Positions 8,393 to 16,770 of a stretch of 28,177 bases of DNA are shown here, piece after piece. The stretch is taken from positions 1 to 28,177 of the forward strand of contig CAIMVB010000476.1 of the NCBI GenBank assembly GCA_903844785.1, in the 5' to 3' direction. Under the pieces are notes generated by a model. That model ran no database searches, was not told the DNA's origin, and worked only from the letters and a program-made list of their open reading frames with translations. Position numbers and translations under genes: made by a program. The DNA comes from an uncultured Rhodospirillales bacterium (GTDB taxonomy: Bacteria; Pseudomonadota; Alphaproteobacteria; Acetobacterales; Acetobacteraceae). How positions within the stretch are numbered: the stretch's first letter is position 1; each line of letters opens with the position of its first letter.

Positions 8393-9255
8393 CCCGCGCG
8401 CGCGATCAGTTTCTTCGCGCGCTCCACAATGGGCTTATCAATCATATCGCCTTCAAAGGCGACCGCGCCCTTGCCTTCCGCCAGCGCGGCATCAAAGGCA
8501 GCGACCAGGCGCTTGGCGCGTTCAACTTCTTCGGGCCGCGCGCCATATTCTTCATTGATGATAGCCACCTGCGAAGGATGCACGCAGGAAGCGCAGGCAA
8601 AGCCAATGGCGCGGGAACGGCGCAGCATGGCGCGGTAGCCATCCAAATCCTTCAAGCCCGCGACCGTGCCAATGAAGCCAAGCGGCAAGATCCCCGCGCC
8701 ACGCGCCGCAATCAGGCCAAGGCGCTTCGGTAAATCCAGCGCATCGGGCGTGGGCTCGGCGCCAAGATCGGTCGCCAAATCCTCTCCACCCACACCAAGG
8801 GCTACAATGCGCGGATCGGCGCTCGCAATCGCATCCGCCTGCCGCAACGCGGCCGCGTCTTCGATCAGCACGATGAACCTCAGCGACCCGATTTCACGCC
8901 CCGCCGCCAATTCAGATTCGGCGGCGAGTTCCGACAGCAGGCGCACATGATCCGCGCCCATCATCTTGGTGCAGATCACGCCATCCGCACCCGCCGCGGC
9001 GGCTGCCGTGATATCCTCGGCGGCCATGCGGAGCGGGCGATTGATCCGCACCACAATATCCGCGCCATTCTGCCGTGCACTGGCCGCGGCAGCCGCAAGC
9101 CCGGCCCGCGCGCGCGCCTTGGAATCAGGAGCCACGCCATCTTCCAAATCAAGAATAATGGCATCCGCGCCGCGTTCATGCGCCTTGGCGACAAAGCGTT
9201 CCTCGCTGGCTGGCACGTAAAGCAAAGAACGCCAATTCGGCAGGTGGCGGTTCAT
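8389..9255 (-). CDS. HpcH/HpaI aldolase/citrate lyase (CitE-like) CoA-ester lyase
   Basis: A 288-residue TIM-barrel protein of the CitE/malyl-CoA/citramalyl-CoA lyase family. It starts with RSLLYVPASEERFVAKA and continues with LDLEDGVAPDSK (Glu38, Asp39), VRINR (Arg70), CTKM (Lys97), VLIED (Glu132), GGEDLATDLG (Asp159) and the C-terminal CVHPSQV. These are the Mg- and CoA-ester-binding positions of the family, which cleaves or forms carbon-carbon bonds in acyl-CoAs such as malyl-CoA or citramalyl-CoA. The ATG at 9255 overlaps the stop of the upstream deacetylase-like gene. An in-frame extension to 9336 would lie inside that gene and is unlikely. With the nearby CoA-transferase it suggests activate-then-cleave catabolism, though the two genes are on opposite strands. 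Confidence 0.9.
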   Translation of the reverse strand: MNRHLPNWRSLLYVPASEERFVAKAHERGADAIILDLEDGVAPDSKARARAGLAAAAASARQNGADIVVRINRPLRMAAEDITAAAAAGADGVICTKMMGADHVRLLSELAAESELAAGREIGSLRFIVLIEDAAALRQADAIASADPRIVALGVGGEDLATDLGAEPTPDALDLPKRLGLIAARGAGILPLGFIGTVAGLKDLDGYRAMLRRSRAIGFACASCVHPSQVAIINEEYGARPEEVERAKRLVAAFDAALAEGKGAVAFEGDMIDKPIVERAKKLIARAG

Positions 9256-10157
9256 GGCAAAATCTCCGACCCCGGCACAATGCCCTTGGGCAGGCTGGCG
9301 GCGTGGCGCGCAATCTCTCCGGGGCGGGCCAGCCAAATCTTATCGCGCTGCGTCAAAATATGCTGCATGGCGCGGCGGAAGGGGCGCAGACGGAAGGGCT
9401 GGCCGATGATGAAAGGGTGCAGCACGATGGAACAAACCAGCGGCATATCGCGCGACCGATCCAGCATTTCATCGAATTGATCCACCACCATATCGGCGAA
9501 ATCCCGTGCTGCCTGCTGGCGGAAAATGGCCACCGGGCTGTCATTCACTTCAACCGAATAGGGCACAGAAAGCATTGGCCCGGCGCGGGTTGTCATCCAG
9601 AAGGGCTGGTCATCCGCCGGCCAATCCATGACATAGCTGAAGCCTTCTTCCTTCAGCAGATCAAGCGTTGTCGCGGATTGCGTAATATAGGGGCCAAGCC
9701 AGCCATCCGGGGCCTTGCCAGTGTGGCGAATAATCGCCTCACGGCTTTCGGCAATCAGGCGGCGTTCATCATCTTCAAACAGGATATCCTGGCGTTCGGC
9801 ATTGGTGCGGCCATGGCCGATGAACTCATCGCCGCGCTTCATCAAAGCGGGCGCAATTTCCGGGCAGGTATCCAAAACCAGCCCATTCACATTATGCGCG
9901 GCGGGCAGGCCATATTCATCGAACATGGCGAGCATGTTCCAAAGCCCGACGCGATTGCCGTAATCCCGCCAGGCGTAATTGCGCTGGCTTTGCGGCGCGG
10001 CGGCGCCGGTGCTGTCACTGCCAAGCCCGGCACGGAAGGCGAAGGCTTCGATATTATTGCACAGCACAACCGCAAGCCTGCTGCCATTGGGCCATTCATA
10101 GGTGGGGCGGTGGGGGATGGCGCTATGCTGATAGCGCCCATGGGTTGGCAGTTTCAT
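9252..10157 (-). CDS. PuuE-like polysaccharide deacetylase-fold protein
   Basis: A 301-residue cytoplasmic protein (no signal peptide) of the carbohydrate esterase 4/NodB-fold superfamily, in the subgroup resembling PuuE. Signs are YEWPNGSRLAVVLCNNIEAF near residues 20-39, NGLVLDTCPE at 91-100, GHGRTNAE at 114-121 with His115, and LHPFIIGQP with His247. In place of the TFDD metal motif of polysaccharide deacetylases it has NNIE, as in PuuE-like members; the characterised Pseudomonas PuuE is a metal-independent allantoinase. Hydrolysis of a C-N bond in a small amide or ureide is therefore more plausible than cell-wall deacetylation. Nothing else in the window is from purine catabolism. GGAG lies seven bases before the ATG, and the gene overlaps the downstream lyase. 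Confidence 0.85.
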   Translation of the reverse strand: MKLPTHGRYQHSAIPHRPTYEWPNGSRLAVVLCNNIEAFAFRAGLGSDSTGAAAPQSQRNYAWRDYGNRVGLWNMLAMFDEYGLPAAHNVNGLVLDTCPEIAPALMKRGDEFIGHGRTNAERQDILFEDDERRLIAESREAIIRHTGKAPDGWLGPYITQSATTLDLLKEEGFSYVMDWPADDQPFWMTTRAGPMLSVPYSVEVNDSPVAIFRQQAARDFADMVVDQFDEMLDRSRDMPLVCSIVLHPFIIGQPFRLRPFRRAMQHILTQRDKIWLARPGEIARHAASLPKGIVPGSEILP

Positions 10158-10194
10158 GGCTGGTCTCCAAAACTTTGTCCGGGACGCTAAGGCC

Positions 10195-10226
10195 GGGGGC
10201 TGGCCCCGTCAAAGCAGCCAGCCCCC
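10195..10226. other. Perfect 10-bp stem-loop in divergent intergenic region
   Basis: GGGGGCTGGC at 10195-10204 and its exact reverse complement GCCAGCCCCC at 10217-10226 flank a 12-base loop, followed on the plus strand by TTT. It lies between the divergent deacetylase-like gene (start 10157) and soeA (start 10284), so it cannot terminate either gene. It could be a leader RNA hairpin, an operator or a remnant terminator. A TATACT box at 10256-10261 lies 22 bases before soeA and could be a -10 element, but no good -35 is visible at 17 bases. Confidence 0.4.
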
Positions 10227-10283
10227 TTTGCAGGGCCGCCCCGCCATGCGCTACTTATACTGAGAAGACTGGAGGAACGGCTG

Positions 10284-13136
10284 ATGCCAGACGGGAGCAC
10301 CACGGACCGAATCGCCTATTCGGCGCCGATCGGCGATGAGGTGAAGACCACCACCTGCTATATGTGCGCCTGTCGCTGCGGCATTCGCGTTCATCTGAAG
10401 GATGGCCGGGTGCGCTATATTGAAGGCAATCCCGATCATCCGGTGAATAAGGGCGTGCTCTGCGGCAAGGGCAGCGCCGGCATCATGACGCAATATAGCC
10501 CGGCGCGCTTGCAGGCCCCCTTGAAGCGCATCGGCCCGCGTGGTTCCGGCGACTATGCCGAGATTTCCTGGGATGAGGCGATGGAAATCGCCACCAGCGC
10601 GCTGCGGAAGGTGCGGGAAACTGACCCGAAGCGCCTGGCCTTCTTCACCGGGCGCGACCAATCGCAATCACTGACGGGCTTTTGGGCGGCGCAATTCGGC
10701 ACGCCCAATTTCGCGGCGCATGGCGGGTTTTGTTCCGTCAATATGGCTGCTGGCGGGCTTTACACCATTGGTGGTTCCTTCTGGGAATTTGGCGAACCCG
10801 ATTGGGAACGCGCGAAATACCTGCTGATCCTTGGCGTGGCGGAGGATCATGATTCCAACCCGATCAAAACCGGGCTAGCGGCGCTGAAGAAGCGCAACGC
10901 CAAGGTGGTTTCAGTCAATCCGGTGCGTACTGGCTATTCCGCCGTGGCCGATGAATGGGTGGGAATCCGCCCCGGCACGGATGGGCTTTTCGTCATGGCG
11001 CTGATCCATGAATTGCTGCGCAATGACCGAGTGGATGCGGAATTCCTGGTGCGCCACACCAATGCGCATTGGCTGGTGGTGCGTAATCCAGGCGGCGCGG
11101 ATGATGGGCTTTTCGTGCGTGATGCTGATGGCAAGCCACTAGCCTGGGACCGTGCACAAGGCGCCATGGATGCGGCAGCGGCCGATCTTTCCCCCGTGCT
11201 TGTTGGCGATTTCACCCTGCCTGATGGCCGCAAGACGCGCCCCGTTTTCCACCTGATGGCGGAACGCTATCTGGGCGCTGAATATGCGCCGGAAGCGGTC
11301 GCGGAACGCTGCGGTTTGGATGCGGAACGCATTCGCCGCATCGCAACCGAAATGGCCGATGTCGCCTTCAACCAGACCATCACCTTGGATCAGCCCTGGA
11401 CCGATACGCTCGGCCGCCGGCATGAGAAAATGGTGGGGCGGCCCGTGGCACTGCATGCCATGCGCGGCATCAGCGCGCATTCCAACGGCTTTCATACCTG
11501 CCGCGCTTTGCATATTCTACAAATGTTGCTGGGCGCTATCGATACGCCAGGTTCCTGGCGCTACAAGGCGCCCTTCCCGCGGCCCATTCCGCCCGGCCCC
11601 GGCCCTGCGGGGAAGAATTCCAAGCCGAATACGCCGCTTGCCGGCAATATCCTTTCCTTCACCCATGGGCCGGATGATTTGCTGGTCAATGATGATGGCT
11701 CGCCCATTCGCATTGACCATTCCTTTTCCTGGGAAGCGCCGCTTGGTCTGCATGGCATGATGCATACCGTGATCGGCAATGCGGCGAAGGGTGACCCTTA
11801 CAAGATTGATGTGCTGTTCATGTTCATGGCGAATATGGCCTGGAACAGCGCGATGAACCCGCTGGAGACGATTGAATGCCTCACGGCCAAGGATGAAAGC
11901 GGCGAATACGTCATCCCAACCGTGATCTATTCCGATGCGTTTTTCAGTGAAACAGTGCCCTATGCAGATTTGATCCTGCCGGACACGACGTATCTGGAAC
12001 GCTGGGATTGCATTTCCATTCTGGATCGCCCGATTGGGTCGTCACATGGTCCGGGCGATGCCATTCGCCAGCCCATTCTGAAGCCGGATCGTGATGTGCG
12101 GCCCTTCCAGGATGTGCTGATTGAATTGGGCGCACGTCTTGGTCTGCCCGCCTTCACCAAGGAAGATGGCAGCGCGCGCTTCAAGGATTACGCGGATTAC
12201 ATCGTCAATCACGAACGCATGCCAGGTGTGGGGCCACTCGCGGGCTGGCGCGGGGAAGATGGTAGCGCGAAAGGGGTCGGCAAACCCAACCCCGATCAAT
12301 TGCAGCGCTACATCGAAAATGGCTGCTTCTGGCGGCATGATTTCTCCGCCGAGGAAAGCTATTTTAAGCATTCCAATAAGCTCTATCTGGAAAACGCCAA
12401 GGCGATGGGGCTGATTGGCAAGTCCGATCAGATTGTTTTGCAAATCTGGTCAGAACCCTTGCAGAAATTCCGCCTGGCTGCGGAAGGCCATGGCGCCAAG
12501 CAGCCACCGGAAGCGCTGCGCGAACGCGTGCGTACCTACTGCGACCCGCTGCCCATCTGGTATGCGCCGCTTGAACAGGAAGCGCATGACACATCGGGTT
12601 TCCCCTTCTCGGCCGTCACGCAGCGCCCGATGGCGATGTATCATTCTTGGGGGTCGATGAATGCCTGGCTCAGGCAAATCCATGGCGCCAATCGGCTTTA
12701 TATGAGCCGCGCAAAAGGCGAAGCCATGGGCATTGCGCAGGATGACTGGGTGTGGGTCGAAAGCCGCAATGGCCGCGTGAAGGGGCAAGTGACGCTGATG
12801 GAAGGCGTGAACCCGGACACCGTCTGGACCTGGAACGCCATTGGCAAGCGCGCCGGCGCCTGGATGCTCACCCCCGATGCGGCGGAAGCCGAGCGTGGCT
12901 TTTTGCTGAACCACGTCATCAGCGAATGGCTACCCGCGCAAACCGGCCCGCGCTTGGCCAATGCTGATCCCATCACCGGTCAGGCCGCCTGGTATGATCT
13001 GCGCGTGAATATCAAGAAATGCGCGCCAGGTGAGGAGGGCGTCACCGCGCCCCATCCAAGTGCGCTTAAGCCGCCGCCCAATATGCCGGAACCACCTGAT
13101 ATTCTGCGCTACAATGCCGGAGGAAAAGCGTCATGA
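10284..13136 (+). CDS. soeA: Molybdopterin oxidoreductase catalytic subunit, SoeA-like (sulfite:quinone oxidoreductase)
   Basis: A 950-residue bis-MGD molybdoenzyme of the complex iron-sulfur molybdoenzyme family. Cys25, Cys28, Cys32 and Cys60 form the N-terminal [4Fe-4S] motif (TTCYMCACRCG ... GVLCGKG). A candidate molybdenum ligand is Cys150 in GGFCSVNMA. No twin-arginine signal is present, so the subunit should face the cytoplasm, as in SoeABC and unlike PsrA, PhsA or DmsA. The absent Tat signal, the length, the text HAMRGISAHSNGFHTCRALH and the partners (16-Cys ferredoxin and DmsC-type anchor) fit SoeA, which oxidises sulfite to sulfate and passes electrons to quinone. GGAGGAACGGCTG precedes the ATG. 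The 3' end overlaps soeB. Family is near certain; the sulfite substrate is inferred from similarity. No maturation chaperone is nearby. Confidence 0.85.
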   Translation: MPDGSTTDRIAYSAPIGDEVKTTTCYMCACRCGIRVHLKDGRVRYIEGNPDHPVNKGVLCGKGSAGIMTQYSPARLQAPLKRIGPRGSGDYAEISWDEAMEIATSALRKVRETDPKRLAFFTGRDQSQSLTGFWAAQFGTPNFAAHGGFCSVNMAAGGLYTIGGSFWEFGEPDWERAKYLLILGVAEDHDSNPIKTGLAALKKRNAKVVSVNPVRTGYSAVADEWVGIRPGTDGLFVMALIHELLRNDRVDAEFLVRHTNAHWLVVRNPGGADDGLFVRDADGKPLAWDRAQGAMDAAAADLSPVLVGDFTLPDGRKTRPVFHLMAERYLGAEYAPEAVAERCGLDAERIRRIATEMADVAFNQTITLDQPWTDTLGRRHEKMVGRPVALHAMRGISAHSNGFHTCRALHILQMLLGAIDTPGSWRYKAPFPRPIPPGPGPAGKNSKPNTPLAGNILSFTHGPDDLLVNDDGSPIRIDHSFSWEAPLGLHGMMHTVIGNAAKGDPYKIDVLFMFMANMAWNSAMNPLETIECLTAKDESGEYVIPTVIYSDAFFSETVPYADLILPDTTYLERWDCISILDRPIGSSHGPGDAIRQPILKPDRDVRPFQDVLIELGARLGLPAFTKEDGSARFKDYADYIVNHERMPGVGPLAGWRGEDGSAKGVGKPNPDQLQRYIENGCFWRHDFSAEESYFKHSNKLYLENAKAMGLIGKSDQIVLQIWSEPLQKFRLAAEGHGAKQPPEALRERVRTYCDPLPIWYAPLEQEAHDTSGFPFSAVTQRPMAMYHSWGSMNAWLRQIHGANRLYMSRAKGEAMGIAQDDWVWVESRNGRVKGQVTLMEGVNPDTVWTWNAIGKRAGAWMLTPDAAEAERGFLLNHVISEWLPAQTGPRLANADPITGQAAWYDLRVNIKKCAPGEEGVTAPHPSALKPPPNMPEPPDILRYNAGGKAS

Positions 13137-13876
13137 CATCGCTGCCCAATCCTACGCCGGGGGCGAAGAAGCTCGGCCTTGTCATTGACCTTGATACCTG
13201 TGTCGGCTGCCATGCCTGTGCGACGAATTGCAAGGAATGGAACACCAGCGGCCATATGGCGCCGCTGCCGGATCAGCACCCTTATTCGGCCGCGCAGGAA
13301 GGCGTGTGGTTCAACCGCGTGCATGCCTATGAAGCCGGTGATGGCGATGAAGGCCGCACGGTACATTTCCCGCGTTCTTGCCTCCATTGCGAAACGCCAG
13401 CTTGCGTGACGGTTTGCCCAACGGGTGCTTCTTACAAGCGCGCGGAAGATGGCATTGTGCTGGTCAATACCGATATGTGCATCGGCTGCCAGCTTTGTGC
13501 CTGGGCCTGCCCGTATGGCGCGCGCGAATTGGATGAAGATCAGGGCGTGATGAAGAAATGCACGCTCTGCGTTGATCGCATCTACAACGAAACCATCCCG
13601 GAAGAACGCCGCGTGCCGGCCTGTGTTTCCACCTGCCCGGCCAATGCGCGGCATTTCGGTGATCTGGGTGATCCCAATAGCGATGTTTCAAAGCTCGTCG
13701 CTGAACGCGGCGGTTATGAACTGATGCCAGAGATGGGCTATCAGCCGGTCAATCGCTATCTCCCGCCGCGCAAGGCTTCCAGCCAGGTGAAATCGGCGCC
13801 CAAGGAAGCCGGGCCACTGCCAAGCCAAATCAACAACCCGCTGCTGCGCTGGATGGATAAGGTGCTGTCCCGATGA
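13133..13876 (+). CDS. soeB: Four-cluster ferredoxin electron-transfer subunit, SoeB-like
   Basis: A 247-residue iron-sulfur subunit of the DmsB/NrfC type. Sixteen cysteines are arranged for four [4Fe-4S] clusters: Cys23, 26, 29, 33; Cys83, 86, 91, 95; Cys116, 119, 122, 126; and Cys143, 146, 164, 168, with clusters formed between paired motifs as in the family. There is no signal peptide, which matches the cytoplasmic placement of the SoeA-like subunit. It carries electrons between the molybdenum subunit and the membrane anchor. The gene overlaps soeA and soeC by ATGA at both ends, giving a translationally coupled operon. The basic, proline-containing tail after residue 205 is variable in the family. 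Confidence 0.9.
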   Translation: MTSLPNPTPGAKKLGLVIDLDTCVGCHACATNCKEWNTSGHMAPLPDQHPYSAAQEGVWFNRVHAYEAGDGDEGRTVHFPRSCLHCETPACVTVCPTGASYKRAEDGIVLVNTDMCIGCQLCAWACPYGARELDEDQGVMKKCTLCVDRIYNETIPEERRVPACVSTCPANARHFGDLGDPNSDVSKLVAERGGYELMPEMGYQPVNRYLPPRKASSQVKSAPKEAGPLPSQINNPLLRWMDKVLSR

Positions 13877-14808
13877 AACCCGCGCCTTCGATCGTTTTCT
13901 TCACCGTCGCGTCCGGCGCGGGTTACGGCTTGCTGTTCTGGCTGGGTGTACTCAAGCCGCTTGGTCTTTTGCCGGCAAACACGCTTTTTGGCGCGACCGC
14001 TGCCATCATCGCGCTTGCGCTGATCGCGGCGGGGCTTTGTTCTTCGCTGCTGCATCTGGGCCGGCCGGAACGCGCCTGGCGCGCGCTATCGCAATGGCGA
14101 TCTTCCTGGCTGTCGCGTGAGGGTGTTGCGGCAGTGCTCACCTTTCTGCCCGCGATCATTTTCCTGATTGCACTGGCGCATGGCGAAACTTCGCTGATGT
14201 TGCCGGCGGGCTTACTTTCTGCCGTTGGCGCCGCTGTCACGGTTTATTGCACAGGCATGATCTATGCCTCGCTCAAGCCCGTGAAGGAATGGCATCACCC
14301 CATGGTGGCGCCGGGCTATTTGCTGTTCGCGAGCTTTTCTGGCGCGGCGCTGCTTGCCATGCTGTCGGGCTTCTGGGGCGGCGGTTTCTTCCCCGCGCTG
14401 GTGGCCGCCGCACTTGGCATGGCAGCGCTTTTCTTCAAGCGCGCCTATTGGGCGAGTATGGATGCCACACCCGCTGCCAGCACACGCGAAAGTGCCACGG
14501 GGCTTGGCTTCATCGGCACGGTGCGCCCGCTGGAAAGCCCGCATACGGAAAGCAATTACCTGCTGCGGGAGATGGCCTTTCGCGTGGCGCGCGTGCATGC
14601 GGCGAAGCTCCGTAGTATCGCGCTGCTGCTGGGCTTCGCGCTGCCGGCCTTGTTCTTCTGCCTGGCGATCATTCTGGGTGGCGGCTTGGCGATAGCGCTT
14701 GGCGTGCTGGCGGCCGCTTCTGCCCTGGCCGGGCTATTGGTGGAACGCTGGCTGATCTTCGCTGAAGCAACGCATACAGTGGCGCTTTACTACCCAACGC
14801 CGCGCTGA
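13873..14808 (+). CDS. soeC: DmsC-family membrane anchor subunit, SoeC-like
   Basis: A 311-residue integral membrane protein with about eight hydrophobic segments, near residues 7-28, 36-58, 86-104, 110-134, 145-166, 170-188, 247-268 and 270-292. The conserved DmsC-family stretch HLGRPERAW ... WRSSWLSRE lies at residues 61-83. Anchors of this family hold the iron-sulfur subunit at the inner membrane and exchange electrons with the quinone pool. In a Soe-type complex electrons flow from sulfite to quinone. The start overlaps soeB (ATGA). The stop codon lies in the left arm of the hairpin at 14800-14823, shared with the convergent tctA gene. Confidence 0.88.
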   Translation: MKPAPSIVFFTVASGAGYGLLFWLGVLKPLGLLPANTLFGATAAIIALALIAAGLCSSLLHLGRPERAWRALSQWRSSWLSREGVAAVLTFLPAIIFLIALAHGETSLMLPAGLLSAVGAAVTVYCTGMIYASLKPVKEWHHPMVAPGYLLFASFSGAALLAMLSGFWGGGFFPALVAAALGMAALFFKRAYWASMDATPAASTRESATGLGFIGTVRPLESPHTESNYLLREMAFRVARVHAAKLRSIALLLGFALPALFFCLAIILGGGLAIALGVLAAASALAGLLVERWLIFAEATHTVALYYPTPR

Positions 14809-14823
14809 GATTTTTCAGCGCGG
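14800..14823. terminator. Hairpin between convergent soeC and tctA, probable bidirectional terminator
   Basis: CCGCGCTGA at 14800-14808 and its exact reverse complement TCAGCGCGG at 14815-14823 form a 9-bp stem with loop GATTTT. The soeC stop TGA is the end of the left arm, and the tctA stop TGA on the minus strand is the end of the right arm, so one palindrome supplies both stops. There is no U-tract after the stem on either strand, so it is not a canonical intrinsic terminator. It may pause polymerase or protect 3' ends. Confidence 0.5.
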
Positions 14824-16302
14824 CGCCACGCGCAACCGCCAAAGCCGAGAGAAGAGCGGCCACAACAACCCCACCGCGGTGATGGCAAGCAGCGTCATTG
14901 CAATCGGGCGCGTGGCAAAAAGACTTACATCATCACCGAAGATGATAAGTGATTGCTTCAGCGTTTCTTCCATTTTACCACCCAGCACCAAGCCCATAAT
15001 CAGTGGCGCGGGTGAAAACCCGGTGCGACGGAACAGGAAGCCCACTACACCCGCAATCAGCATAATAACCACATCACCCATGGATTGATCCGGCCCATAA
15101 GCACCAATGATGGAAAGCACAAATACCGAGGGCCACAGGATTGCAGGCGGTACCAGCGAAATCCGCGCAAAAAACTTCGCCATGTAAAGACCAAGGCCAA
15201 GATAGAATAAATTTGCCGCCAACATGGAAGCGAATACGGCGTAAAGCAGCGTGGGCTGTTCGGTGAACAAATGCGGCCCGGGCCGCACCCCCTGCACAAT
15301 CAGCCCCGCCAAAATAATCGCCGTTGTCGCACTGCCCGGAATGCCAAGTGCCAGTGTTGGCACCATGGAACCGCCCACCGCCGCATTATTCGCTGCTTCC
15401 GGCCCCGCCACCCCTTCAATGCTGCCCTTGCCGAATTCTTCCTTATGCTTGGACCAGCGGCGCGTTTCATTATAGCCAATCAGGGCTGCCGTGGTGGCAC
15501 CCAGCGCCGGCAACGCACCAATGAAGGTACCGATGACGCTGCCAAGCCAGATAGACCGATTGCATTTACGAAACTCCGCCATGCCCGGCACGCGCGCCGC
15601 ATCCATGGCGATGATCTTCGCCTTCTCGGCGCGGCGCACCACCTGGTCCAGCATCTCACCCACGGCGAAAAGCCCGATCAGTACAGGCACGAATTTGATA
15701 CCATCGGCCAATTCATCAATACCAAAGGCGAAACGTTCTGTGCCTGTCGTCAGATCCATGCCAATAGTTGCCAGCAAAACGCCAAGTGCAGCGGCAATCA
15801 GATTCTTCACCGCGCTATCGCCGCCAATCGCCGCGCACATGGAAAGCCCGAAAACGGCCAGCGCAAAATATTCAGGCGGGCCGAAGGAATAGGCAGCACG
15901 TGCCAGTAGAGGGGCCGCGATGATCAAGACAAATATCGAAAAAATCCCGCCAATCGCGGAAGACACGGCAGACATGCCAAGTGCCAGCCCCGCCTGGCCC
16001 TTTTCCGCCATCTTGTAGCCTTCAAGCGCAGTGGCGCTTGCTGAAGGATCTCCCGGCGCATTCACCATGATGGCGGTGATGGAACCGCCGAAATTCGCCG
16101 CGCAATAAATGGCACCCAGAAAACAAATCGCTGGAATGGGCCCCATGGCGATGGTCATGGGCAGCATCAGCGCAATGGTGGTGCTACCCGAAATGCCGGG
16201 CAGCGCGCCCACGAAAATGCCAAGTACGGTGCCCAAAAACACCATGAGCATGACCCATGGGTCCACCAGAATGGCAAGCCCGCCTAGAAAACCTTCCATC
16301 AC
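14815..16302 (-). CDS. tctA: Tripartite tricarboxylate transporter large permease TctA
   Basis: A 495-residue polytopic membrane protein of the TctA family (usual length about 500). It carries the signature GALPGISGSTTIALMLPM near residues 32-49 and NAPGDPSASATALEGY near 80-95. The second half has the related MVPTLALGIPGSATTAIIL segment, reflecting the family's internal duplication. TctA is the main translocation subunit for secondary uptake of a carboxylate delivered by the Bug receptor. The first codon may be the GTG at 16302, which abuts the tctB stop, or the ATG at 16299; the difference is one residue. It is last in the minus-strand tctCBA operon and ends in the hairpin shared with soeC. 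Confidence 0.95.
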   Translation of the reverse strand: MMEGFLGGLAILVDPWVMLMVFLGTVLGIFVGALPGISGSTTIALMLPMTIAMGPIPAICFLGAIYCAANFGGSITAIMVNAPGDPSASATALEGYKMAEKGQAGLALGMSAVSSAIGGIFSIFVLIIAAPLLARAAYSFGPPEYFALAVFGLSMCAAIGGDSAVKNLIAAALGVLLATIGMDLTTGTERFAFGIDELADGIKFVPVLIGLFAVGEMLDQVVRRAEKAKIIAMDAARVPGMAEFRKCNRSIWLGSVIGTFIGALPALGATTAALIGYNETRRWSKHKEEFGKGSIEGVAGPEAANNAAVGGSMVPTLALGIPGSATTAIILAGLIVQGVRPGPHLFTEQPTLLYAVFASMLAANLFYLGLGLYMAKFFARISLVPPAILWPSVFVLSIIGAYGPDQSMGDVVIMLIAGVVGFLFRRTGFSPAPLIMGLVLGGKMEETLKQSLIIFGDDVSLFATRPIAMTLLAITAVGLLWPLFSRLWRLRVAPR

Positions 16303-16770
16303 TTACAATCCAAGCATGGTTCCGAGCCAACCCTTGGGCAGGGTCAGTCGGAAAATTTTGACAAAGACAATCCAAATGCCGATGCCCATCCCAAGCGCTG
16401 AAAGCAGCAGGCTTGGCCAAGCAGTACCGCCCCAAAGCCTGCCCACCACCAACAGGAAAATTGGGATCGCAGGTATCATCCCGATCATGTCAACCAAGGG
16501 CAAAAAACCAAGACAGAGCGCAAAAATCACCCAAGCCTGGCCTGATACCCTAGGCACTTCTTCTTCAGTGGGTGGGGATGCGGCAGTCAGCCCCAGGACA
16601 AGCGCCAGGGCCAGAAGGATACCCGAAACAAGACGCGGGAATTCCACCGCGCCAAGCCCCGGCAGACCAGGGGGCACGGGTTCGAAGGTGAAAGTCGCGG
16701 CGATGGCGCATAACGCCACCACCGCAATAGTCGCCGCAATGGCGTGGTTGGGGTTACGCGCGCGGCGCAT
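16303..16770 (-). CDS. tctB: Tripartite tricarboxylate transporter small permease TctB
   Basis: A 155-residue small membrane protein with four or five hydrophobic segments, near residues 9-27, 47-64, 78-100, 101-113 and 118-138, as expected of TctB. The N-terminus MRRARNPNH is basic and cytoplasmic. TctB pairs with TctA; sequence conservation is low across the family, so identification rests on length, topology and its position between tctC and tctA. The ATG at 16770 overlaps the tctC stop in TAATG. An in-frame extension to 16842 would run inside tctC and is less likely. Confidence 0.88.
   Translation of the reverse strand: MRRARNPNHAIAATIAVVALCAIAATFTFEPVPPGLPGLGAVEFPRLVSGILLALALVLGLTAASPPTEEEVPRVSGQAWVIFALCLGFLPLVDMIGMIPAIPIFLLVVGRLWGGTAWPSLLLSALGMGIGIWIVFVKIFRLTLPKGWLGTMLGL

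Noticed and set aside
9303..10190. Open frame of 295 codons antisense to the PuuE-like gene
   Set aside because: It mirrors a gene with clear motifs and a good ribosome-binding site, and shows no recognisable domain.
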